Translations under genes and position numbers: made by a program
Notes under the pieces: generated by a model
Database searches by the model: none
Seen by the model: only the letters and a program-made list of their open reading frames with translations
Told to the model about the DNA's origin: nothing
Shown here: positions 12,724-21,614 of the stretch, in pieces
Layout of the letters: each line of letters starts with the position of its first letter
How positions within the stretch are numbered: position 1 is the first letter of the stretch
Origin: Morella rubra
Lineage: Eukaryota; Streptophyta; Magnoliopsida; Fagales; Myricaceae
Direction of reading: 5' to 3'
Length of the DNA stretch: 64,000 nucleotides
NCBI GenBank assembly: GCA_003952965.2
Contig: CM025852.1
Coordinates: forward strand, 8,737,970-8,801,969

Positions 12724-13957
12724 GAAATTGAACCAACGTCTGGTTTTTCTTCTAATACTTTTTTCTCCGTGAAATGAATTCCAATACCGATGTACTAAAA
12801 TATGATCCCCGAAGGACGCGTAACGGATCATGTAGTCCAGAAAGGTTAAGTGAGAACCTTTTTTTTTTTCGTTCGTTTTTATTCTCGTTTTCATTAGCTT
12901 TTTCACTTCTTGGTTCTATTTTCATGCTATCTTCCTTTGATACCAATTCCTCACACATGGGTTTTCTGTTTTCCCTGTAAATGAAAGCTGAAGAAGAGTA
13001 CTGAAGGATTGGAAAAAACAAAGTATTTCTACGAAAATTGGGTAGCTGTAAATCAAATGTTATTTGATCCTATCCTGCCATAACAATTGGAAGCTACAGC
13101 TAAAATTTTCCCTTCTTATTTTAAGTCGCATCCTACATTTTTTCCTCTTTGCCCGTTCGTTCAAATATTTCTTTCGAGTTTATCCACCATCAGGTGATCC
13201 TTCGTGACCCTACATCCAGATTTTACGGAGCATATCTTGGCCACTGTTCTTGGCAATAGAGGTTGATAATCAAGAGAGAACCATGACGTGCTTCCAAGTC
13301 TAATGCAGCGCACTTCTGTATTCTTTAACCATGACGTACGTGCTTCCATGTCTAATGCAACACACTTCTGTATTCCTAGGTTCCATTTTCTGCATACTCA
13401 TGATGATTAGTCGCCATACAATTCCGGAGTCACTATCCTAGTGACAATTAATGCATCGTAGCAGCAGGGTTTCACATGCATGCCTAGTGATTTGGACGAG
13501 TGTAGCAGCCTGGGTTCTCTTCAATTACATATCACTACTGAGTACACAAAGGTAGCAATAACCCGTAGACCAGGCTTCTTTTGCGCTTTTGTTTTCCCGA
13601 ACAAGAACACCATGGAATCATGTAGAAAGCCCAATTCAAACTGGCGTGGTAAGCTTAATTTATTGTCGTCCAAACGGAGCAGAAGAAAAGAAGGTACTAA
13701 ATGCCATACATTAAGAAATTTCTTATGGATATTCTTTATTTGCTAAAGGGACAATTGACAACTAACAAACGCAGAAAAATCCAGACGATCCATGTTCAAT
13801 CCTAAAGACTTATCCTACATGTTGCAATGCCAGGTTGTGCTCGCCTCTCTGTATTACGTCTTAATTATGTGCTCGCATGGGACACATGGGTCTCATTTTA
13901 ATTGGTTTTGGCCAGAATAAAAAAGAGAATACTGGGAAAAAGACCACATTCTTCCCC

Positions 13958-13964
13958 TATAAAA
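13958..13964 (+). promoter_or_regulatory. TATA box of the HyPRP gene
   Basis: TATAAAA sits in a C-rich context (CCCCTATAAAACCC), 97 bp before the start codon at 14061. That spacing leaves a typical short plant leader of about 65-70 nt. It is the best core-promoter match upstream of this gene. Confidence 0.7.
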
Positions 13965-14060
13965 CCCTTCACTCACTTTATCATGTCCTTACACTCTTCT
14001 TTGCTCTAGCGACATTTCCCTATATTCACTACACATCAAAGAATTGCGGTGTCTTGCGAG

Positions 14061-14435
14061 ATGGCTTCCAAGGCTCTAGCATCCACTGCCCTCCTCCTCT
14101 CTCTCAACCTCCTCTTCTTTGCCATGGTCAGCTCAGCTGAATATGTCGCCAGCCCACCACCCCCAAATGATCATCCCACTTGTCCCGAGAATGCCCTGAA
14201 GTTTGGTGTATGCGCCAACTTGTTGAATGAATTGGTACATGTTGTTGTTGGTACCCCGCCCACGTCCCCTTGCTGCAGCCTCATTCAGGGTCTTGCGGAT
14301 CTCGAAGCCGCTGTTTGCCTGTGCACGGCCATCAAAGCTAATGTCTTGGGCATCAACCTGAATGTCCCTGTGTCGTTGAGCTTGCTGCTCAACTACTGCG
14401 GAAGGTGTGTCCCCTCGGGCTTCCAGTGCGCATAA
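14061..14435 (+). CDS. 14-kDa proline-rich protein DC2.15-like / hybrid proline-rich protein (8CM, LTP-like)
   Basis: An intact single-exon frame of 124 residues. Residues 1-26 form a signal peptide (hydrophobic core [14 protein letters not shown], cleavage likely after SSA). A short proline-rich linker ([10 protein letters not shown], about 30-39) precedes the eight-cysteine domain: C41, C51, C71-C72, C86-x-C88, C113 and C123, ending in the family's VPSGFQC. This is the lipid-transfer-like fold of DC2.15/pEARLI1-type cell-wall proteins, where four disulphides hold a helical bundle. Cys116 is extra: family members usually have a non-cysteine residue there. I chose ATG 14061 because the signal peptide starts directly there and the next in-frame codon upstream that could serve (GTG 14049) is not a plant start. 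The gene is secreted to the apoplast or wall; its exact role is unknown. It is the only clearly intact host gene here, about 800 bp from the Copia element. Confidence 0.93.
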   Translation: MASKALASTALLLSLNLLFFAMVSSAEYVASPPPPNDHPTCPENALKFGVCANLLNELVHVVVGTPPTSPCCSLIQGLADLEAAVCLCTAIKANVLGINLNVPVSLSLLLNYCGRCVPSGFQCA

Positions 14436-14564
14436 ATTATCAACTATCTCAGTTGATATAAGAACATATCTATCTTTTCGTCATTTACCAATTTCCCTTT
14501 TCTTCCCTTTCTTTGTGTCATTGGAGTTTGGTTAGTTTATCGTCTCGTGCTATAAACATTTATC

Positions 14565-14570
14565 AATAAT
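14565..14570 (+). terminator. Likely polyadenylation signal of the HyPRP gene
   Basis: AATAAT within TATCAATAATATTATTGTG, 130 bp after the stop codon and followed by T-rich DNA (TTGTTGTCTTTGTTTT). It is a plausible plant near-upstream element; no other candidate is as well placed. Confidence 0.45.
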
Positions 14571-15232
14571 ATTATTGTGTTGTTGTCTTTGTTTTAACGG
14601 ATGCAGTTAGGTTCCTCGCCTCTTTCCTTTTGAAAAAAATATGGAAATTATTAAGCTGCAAAAATAAACTGAGATCGTTCCAGAAAGAGGTGTATGAATG
14701 TTCATTGTGTTGCCCACTTGTCTCTTAGAACTGGTTATGATTACTACTAACCAAAAAGACTTCATGCTGTTCCAAACCTTCGCCCATGTCGAAGTGGAGA
14801 TTGCGGATAATTCTTCCATTTGGGTTAGAAATTGGGTACGATCAAAACCTAGTTTTAATTACTTGTTACCGAGGGCCGGACTGATTACACCCGTTTATAA
14901 CATCAAACAAGAAGCAGAAAGGCGTGCAATGGGCTTTTGTTCCCCAAGACGGAAGTGGATAGCACTTATATATTCCCGCCGCCTGTCAGTATATGTTTCA
15001 ATGATGCCGAACCTAATCAGATAGATCTGGCTCACCTTCAAATTCGTTCCATAGATATACCAATTGAAAGAAGTGCTTGATAGGGTTTGGAGAGCACCGT
15101 TTAAATTTTCTTCGGAAATGGACAAATGTAAATATAATATTTGTTGGAACACCCTAGTGGTTGATTGTTGAGTACTTTGCACATGAAATAAACGGAGTAC
15201 CTGAATGATGTTTTCGGACGATGGGACCAAGT
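14571..15232. other. Intergenic DNA between HyPRP and the Copia element
   Basis: No repeat ends and no recognisable protein. A 108-codon frame at 14698-15024 and an opposite one at 14895-15266 overlap each other and run into the LTR, so both look like chance frames. Confidence 0.5.
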
Positions 15233-16416
15233 TGTTAATGTATTTTAGTTGGCGTAAAGACTTCATGACGTGTCTGTATTATTCCTGAGATTTGTGTTTA
15301 TTGAAGTCCTGCTCAAGATCAGTGTTTCAACATAATTGGTGATCGTCTGGGAATAGTCAAGGTTTTATTGAAGTCTGCTTGGAGTTCACTAACGCAAAGC
15401 CGGAGCGCTGATATTTGTGAAGCACTGAAGTTTGATCAGAGTTCACTTACAATTTAATCAAAACTGGCGAAAGACTGTTATAACGGTTTTAACAGATGCG
15501 CTCAAGATTCAAGAAGTCTGGAACCTTCGTGAGAACCTTTCTTCTGACTCTCAGAGGATAAAAACCATTTTTCTCACATTCTCTCATAACGTTCCAAAAA
15601 GATATACCTTGAGAGACCTTGCTTCCAGAGCTTTCTTCAAGATACCCTATACGTTAATGTTTCTATAGTATGTTGCGTGAGAACTGAGATTGAACCCTGT
15701 GAGATTTTTCTTTCCCCCATTATCTCAGATTCAATTTTCATCATGAAGATAAACCTTGATTAAGAAGGTAAACTCCAGAGGTTGCTGGAGATCTACCAAG
15801 TTGTGAAGAAGCCAATTGCACGTGGTGTGTGGTAAAGATTGGCTTGGCTGTGAAGATCGATTTTTGGAATCAAGAACTTCAAATGGAAGAGGAGTTCCTC
15901 GTTTCCTGCAAGAGGTAGATCTGGATGTTGTATTCCAGGTAAGGTAACAGTAGAATAGACTAGCAACGGGGTGTTGGGTAGTTTATAGATCACTATGTAC
16001 CGAGTTTGAAGTTTCTAGTGGATTCGCTTAAACTGGCCTTCTCTGGCCCGAAGAGTTTTTACCTCTTGAAAGATTCTTTCAAGCGGGTTTTCTCTTCATA
16101 ACCACTCTTGGTGTCATTTTGTGTGATTGTGATGACGTAGATAATTTAGTTGCTTTACGATTGCTAATCTTTTGTTTCTTTGATTAAGAAAGAAAGTCTA
16201 GAGTATATTGTAGAATTGATTATCTGAACTAACTTGTCCATATTGAGTTCTTAATTCCACATAGTATACTGTTGCTAGAATGCTCTTGAAATTGCTAATT
16301 GTGCTTGTGAGATTATGCAGTTGTAAGTTTTTAAAAGAATCAAGAATTTTCAGAACCTATTCAACCCCCCTTCTAGGTTCGGTAACTGTATATTGAGTCT
16401 TGAATCGTCCACTTCA
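15233..16416 (+). repeat. 5' LTR of the Copia element
   Basis: 1184 bp, TG...CA bounded, directly followed by ATTGGTATCAGAGC. It is plainly homologous to 25216-26364, with scattered substitutions and a ~25-bp extra stretch (around 15435-15465) that the 3' LTR lacks. The visible divergence means the insertion is not recent. Confidence 0.88.
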
Positions 16417-16418
16417 AT

Positions 16419-16430
16419 TGGTATCAGAGC
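16419..16430 (+). promoter_or_regulatory. Primer-binding site (initiator Met-tRNA)
   Basis: TGGTATCAGAGC begins two bases after the 5' LTR and is the standard complement of the 3' end of plant initiator Met-tRNA, used to prime minus-strand cDNA in Copia elements. Confidence 0.9.
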
Positions 16431-18367
16431 AGACATCGACTCCTAATACTCAAAAATTCAAAATGGATAAAAGTCAATTGCTGAGTGTTCCTCTGTTTTT
16501 CGATGGATTGAACTACGTATATTAAAAAGTGAGAATGAGAGTGTTTCTCAAGTCCATAGATGAAAGAGTATGGACTTTGTGACTTTAGGATGGGAGAAAC
16601 CATATACTACAGTAAATGAAGAAAAGTTGTGAAAGAACCACAGCAATGGTCTTCGAGTGAAAGAAAAGAAGCCGGCTGGAACAGTAAAGGAATTAACGCC
16701 ATTTTCATGAGTGTTTCCCTGAAGAATTCATGCGGATTTCTAACTGTGAAACAGCGAAAGAGGCATTGGATATCCTCTTGGTCACCCATGAAGGTACAAA
16801 AGCAGTTAGAGACTCTATACTTCAGATGAACATTACTAAATTCAAAGAGCTTAAAATGATAGACGATGAAACTTTTGATGAGTTTTAGGGGAAACTCACA
16901 AATTTGGTTAGTTGCAGCTTTAGTTTAGGTGAGAAAATACCTAAATCTAAGGTCATTCGTAAAATTCTGAGATCTTTACCGGAAAGGTTTAAGGCTAAAG
17001 TGACAGCCATTGAAGAAAGTAAAAATCTGGACTCAATTAAGCTTGATGAACTGGTGGGTTCTCTTCAAACTTATGAAATGAGGTTCCTCCATCTAAGAAA
17101 GGAAAATCCATCGCTTTGAAGGTTATGGACGATGATTCATGTTCTGAAGATGAGGTGATAGATGAAGATGACATCGCACTTTTTGTGAAAAATTTTCAGA
17201 AAAGTGTTCAAGTTTAAAAAGGTAGAAATTGGAAAAGGATAGAAGTCTAACTCGAAGTCTACTACCAAGCCGAATGGGAAGAACAATGAACAAAAAGATA
17301 AATCTGAGCGAAGAGAATTCAAGAAGATAACTGACCAAGGGTTACAATGTCATGAATGCAAAAGGTTTGGGCATTTTAAAGCCGAATGCCCAACCTTCTT
17401 GAAATCAAAAGGAAAGCAAGTATTAAAGACATCTCTCTCAGATTCAAAATCTGAAAGAAGTTCCTCAGACCATGAAAATACTGAATCTGATAGGGTAAAT
17501 TTTGTAGCTTTCACTTCAACTATTTTATCTAACGAGTTTGCTGAATGTGATAATTTAGATGAAACCTCTGCTGAAGATATGAATGAAGTTAAGAGCTTGA
17601 AAGAAGCCTTTCAAGAGCTGTATGAGGAGAGCATCAAAATTAAAAAAGAGAATGTCTTGGTACTAAGAAATTGAATGTATTGAAAAAGAGAGAGAAGAGC
17701 TTGTTAATAAATCAATAGAACAAAGTCAGAAGATTCAAGAGCTTACCGTGACAAATAAAGCCCTTAAAGATCAAGTTGTGAATCTAACCAAGGAGCTGGA
17801 ACAAGCTGATGTTCAGTGGAAGAAATTCACTATGGGAACCAGCCACCTTGACAAGATGCTTCAAATCGGTCAGTTTGTGTCATGCCCCGTGCCAGTACTT
17901 ACCCCTTAGGCTCTCTTATCATAATGGAATGCACACAAGTGGGGATTACGGTATGAATAAATCTGATCACTTGCTTTAAAAACAAACTTAGCAGAAATAG
18001 TGTCTTGAAATGTATAAGTATATTAAGGAAGGAAAATTAATAGTGTTCAGGGATTTCAACAAACAAGTCACACGGAATTAAATAGAGAAAATAAAATGGA
18101 TTAATTAAGGAGATGTCAAAACTACAGTTAATAATTTAAAAGTAGGTTGTGGCGTAAGGAGGGACAGAATAAAAGGAATTACACAAACATATTGATTTGC
18201 TTTATACAGGTAGCACGTTACAAAGAACAAAAACCTTTACGAAGATACAAAAGTAACGAGATAATACATACAAAACGGAAGTTGTTTACAACTTTCTGTC
18301 CCATCACACCCATGAAACCGGCTAACAGTAACAGGACCTAAAACAACAAAATGATTACCACTAATGT

Positions 18368-18595
18368 CTAGTCCATCTCTGACTCAGTGTCGGAGGTTAG
18401 GTCGATAATCTCATTATCCTCGTGGCCCTCCACTGGCGATGCCGGTAGAGGAGGGACAACGTGCAGAAGAGTCGGATCAACATCGAGTAAACCAAAATCT
18501 TTAACTCGAGGAACTAGAGGTGCAGGTGGATCCTTGAGGTACCAATGGGGCTCGTACCCCACAAATACCTCAAAAGATTCGTGACATAAGCCCAT
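18368..18595 (-). CDS. LTR-embedded small protein, 75 aa, acidic SIM-like C-terminus
   Basis: The frame begins MGLCHESFEVFVGYEPHW, has a proline-rich middle (PPAPLVP, VVPPLPASP) and ends NEIIDLTSDTESEMD. The related LTR at 1-2457 encodes the same order: F(E/L)EV...HW(Y/F), proline-rich, EIIDLTSD plus acidic residues, then stop. Conservation of the C-terminus between two diverged LTRs argues that it was once translated. Upstream codons about 18600-18680 also resemble the other copy (VDPYIVVVKLW versus FYPYILVLKIQ), so the true protein probably starts further upstream. Function unknown. IIDL with flanking acid residues has the form of a SUMO-interacting motif (inference). Confidence 0.4.
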   Translation of the reverse strand: MGLCHESFEVFVGYEPHWYLKDPPAPLVPRVKDFGLLDVDPTLLHVVPPLPASPVEGHEDNEIIDLTSDTESEMD

Positions 18596-19460
18596 AACTT
18601 AACCACTACTATGTAGGGATCAACATCCAAAGTCTGCTCGCTCATAAATGTCAGCATCTGATATGTCCGATGTCCACGGCAGTACATACAAGAGATTAAA
18701 CCATTTAAGGGGTGAGTCCTATTGACTCAGTAAAGGGGGAAAAAGGAATATGCCACACAAAACAGATAAGCATGAATAATCAAAATAATCTGTAAGCATC
18801 AATAACACTAAATAGGAAAATGATGTAATGCAATGAATGATGCATCTGTTTTCCGGTCACTGTACTTTCTTTCTTTCCTATTTCTGTCTTTCGAGGTGTC
18901 CTTTCATCACTCTGTTTAACCCCTAGAGTCAGGGTTGTGCGTCCCTCCTCTCCTCTGGGACTATCCCTGTGCCCCGGCACCAGGACCCTGTCAAGCGTAA
19001 ATTGTTTCACTCCAGGGATACCAACCACTATCTTTTCAGTGGCGGCTTGCACTATCCCACTGTGATCGGTACCGTCACCCTGCCATCAGACCACCTCTGG
19101 GTATGGGTTTCATTCCGGTCATGTGTTCAGTTAGGTCAATAGCTTCCCCATACCCATGATATGTTGATGCAGCAGGTATCAAAGTGAGCAATAGATTTCA
19201 TGGACCAATTGTCATATAAAATGCATATAAAATAAAGCAACCTAAATTCACAGTAACTTTTCTTAATCCATAGGTGAGTGTTCATTTCATGATATTCATG
19301 CATTAGACTCGGTCCAACCTAACATGTACCACATGCTGTTAATAGGCAAGTCCAACAACTTATACAATTAAGTTATTTTTATTCATTGCTAACCCAATAA
19401 GGACTGACTGTCTTTAAAAGGAAGGATTTTAAAGCTCTTGACTAGTTTCAAAAGAAAATC

Positions 19461-19735
19461 CTCCCCGGGCACATTTTATAAAAATCTCCCTGGGTACGTT
19501 TTATAATGTTCTCCCCGGGCACGTTTTATAACAGTCTACCCGAGCACATTTTATCAAAGTCTTCCCGGGCACATTTTATCAAAGTCTTCCCGGGCATCTT
19601 TTATAAAAGTCTTCCTGGGTACATTTTATCAAAGTCTTCCTGAGCATATTTTATAAAAAGTCTTCCAGGTACGTTTTATCAAAGTCTTCCCGGGCATATT
19701 TTATAAAAGTCTCCCCGGGCACATTTTTCTTAACT
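19461..19735. repeat. 25-bp tandem repeat array in the solo LTR
   Basis: Units of the type CTCCCCGGGCACATTTTATAA start at 19461, 19486, 19511 and 19536 and continue with small changes (CTTCCCGGGCATCTTTTAT and similar) to about 19735, roughly eleven copies at a 25-bp period. Decayed units (TTTCCTCGGGCATATAAAAC) continue to about 19870. Confidence 0.85.
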
Positions 19736-20740
19736 TCCTCGGCATTAAAACAAAAGTGTTTTCCGAGCATGCAACTAATATAAAACAAAACAAGTCCTTT
19801 CAGGCATATAACAACAAGGCCTTCAACAATAATTTCCTCGGGCATATAAAACAAAAGGCTTTCCCGACCATATATATAACGAGTTTTTCTTTCTCAAACT
19901 TCATGACTCAAAGGATCTAGCCTCAAGTGGTCCACCCAATGTCTTTTAGTCCTTTCTCCTTCACATTTTATCACAGTGATAAGAATGAGTTACTAGTCTT
20001 TTCTCATCTCATGGCAAAAGTCACGTTTTAAGCACTACCCGAACCACCCCAATACCCCTCTTTAAGACAACTCTACACCCTTACTACTATCCCCCCCATA
20101 ATGTAACTTAGCTCACCCTTACCTCAGTCGAGTGTATACTGCCTTTCCTTGAATGAAAACACCTAAAAACAGTAGGACACTACGTTAGAAAAAGAAGAGA
20201 TAAAAGCTAAAGGGAAGGAAAAGGTGCAGACCGAGACTACCTCGGTCTCTTTTCCCCTTGGTTTTCCTTCCTCCTTCCTTCGGTCAGGTGGTCTCTCTCA
20301 CGTCACTCTCCCTTCCTTTCTCTCTATCGTTTGGTGAAAATTCTCAGTTTCTATATGTCTCAAAGCACTCCACTTCACGTCTCTCTCTTTTATTCTTCTA
20401 GTTGATACTATAAGTAGAAAGCAACGAATTCACGGTGTACTCCCCCTACCAGCCTATAGGTCTAGACCCAATCATTAGAGAGAGAGAGGGATAACGAGGT
20501 CGTACACGTCTGCTGCCACTAGAATCTTCATCTCGTACATCTGTTGTACACGCAACACGCCAAAAAGAGAGAGCCAATGGCCATCTTCACCTAGGCGGTC
20601 GAATAAGGAGGAGGGAAGTAAAACGTGAAATGGGATAAGAGTGCATTTAATGCTATGCATACGGTTAGGACACGTAAAAAGTAACATGCAAAAGGAAGCT
20701 TAACTAACGTAAAAGCTGGGCATACCGGAAGCTCAAACAG

Positions 20741-20930
20741 CCTGGGGTCCAGGGCTTACATAGCCCAGAGTCCTGGGCTTAAACCTCTCGGGGTCCAGGG
20801 CTTACACAGCCCGGGGTCCTGGGCTTAAACCGCCCGGGGTCCAGGGCTTACACAGCCAGGGGTCCTGAACTCAACTACTCGAGGTCGGGAAATCAAACTG
20901 CTCGGGGTCGAGAGCTCAAACTGCTCATCT
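20741..20930. repeat. 23/46-bp tandem repeat array in the solo LTR
   Basis: GGGGTCCAGGGCTTACA occurs at 20744, 20790 and 20836, a 46-bp period. Between them lies GGGGTCCTGGGCTTAAAC, so the basic unit is about 23 bp with alternating types. Decayed units (CTCGGGGTCGAGAGCTCAAA) run on to about 20930. It is markedly GC-rich. Confidence 0.8.
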
Positions 20931-21614
20931 AATCAACCCAGGCATGCAGCACTCAGACCTGTCTTACCAAGGTTTTACAGGCTTGCCCCGACCACCCCAA
21001 TGACCTTCTTGACACAAATACAAAATTTTCACATAAGCACTATAGACTATAGCTCCAAAAAAGGAAAGGGCGTTACATCAATGATATAAAAACAAATATA
21101 ATCACCTAGGTGTAAATGGAGGAGAATTAAAGATGCACGAAGAATAATTGAAGTAAGAAAATTCCACAACGTACTATTTATATTATCTCAGATATATACC
21201 AAATAGGTGCAAAAGAGCTGGGTGTTACAATCTGATAGCAACAAAAGTGGTTTAGGTTTCAAGAGTTCGACATCAGTTTCCACATCTTCAAATAAGGTGG
21301 TATTTGTGCTAGCAACTATGAATAATCCTACTATACTCACACCTCCTAATAAGGTAAACAAGGTAGTCTCTTCAAAAAACTCTGTTTCTACTAACACTAA
21401 AAATTCCAGATTTATTCCTACTTGCTTTCACTGTGGAAAAATTGGTCACATTAAACCAAAGCATTATGATCTCTTGAAAAGTGAAAGTAGGCGAGATTAC
21501 TCATGCTCCAATGATGTTTCAAAATCTGAGTTTGGTAAGTTGATGTTACAAGTAAGTGTATTGACTCAGCAAATTCAACTTATAAATCAAAAAATAAATC
21601 CTTTGAAAAATTAG

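Larger units (their letters stand above)
11848..14050. other. Low-copy intergenic DNA upstream of the HyPRP gene
   Basis: I see no transposon ends or repeats shared with the rest of the window. The stretch 13262-13375 contains an imperfect direct repeat (CCATGACGTGCTTCCAAGTCTAATGC / CATGACGTACGTGCTTCCATGTCTAATGC region), about 60 bp apart. An open frame without an ATG lies at 12394-12723 and is listed separately. The rest shows no convincing coding signal. Confidence 0.5.
17878..21229 (-). mobile_element. Solo LTR (3.35 kb) inserted in the Copia gag
   Basis: In minus sense it begins TGTAACACCC (21229) and ends GGGGCATGACA (17878). No internal region or second LTR is present, so it is a solo LTR. 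Flanks are GTTTG on the left and ATCTG on the right. These differ by two transitions, and each is one transition from GTCTG, which would also keep the gag frame, so they fit a decayed 5-bp duplication. It shares its terminal block, the GAGTCCTATTGACTCAGTAA block (18711-18731) and the reading frame at 18368-18595 with the LTR at 1-2457. Confidence 0.8.
16463..21614 (+). pseudogene. Copia gag (UBN2/CCHC type), broken and split by a solo LTR
   Basis: The frame starts ATG at 16463 (MDKSQLLSVPLFFDGLNY), 32 bp after the primer site. A capsid-like UBN2 region lies about 16800-17110 (RKILRSLPERFKAKVTAIEE). A basic linker and a zinc knuckle (CHECKRFGHFKAECPTF) lie near 17350-17400. A long acidic, coiled-coil region follows (17400-17870), as is usual in Sirevirus gag. 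The frame resumes after the LTR insertion at 21230 and has a second knuckle (CFHCGKIGHIKPKHY, 21423-21467) in which the last metal ligand appears as His instead of Cys. It ends at a stop at 21612-21614. Several stops and frame changes (e.g. near 16525, 16887 and 17218) disable it. Confidence 0.85.

Noticed and set aside
14698..15266. Opposed ~110-codon frames between HyPRP and the Copia LTR
   Set aside because: They overlap on opposite strands, one crosses the LTR edge, and neither has a recognisable domain or signal peptide.
16419..16430. tRNA-like sequence TGGTATCAGAGC
   Set aside because: It is the primer-binding site next to an LTR, not a tRNA gene; no cloverleaf surrounds it.
19461..19870. 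CRISPR-like regularly spaced repeats
   Set aside because: Units are directly adjacent at a 25-bp period with no unique spacers, inside a plant LTR.
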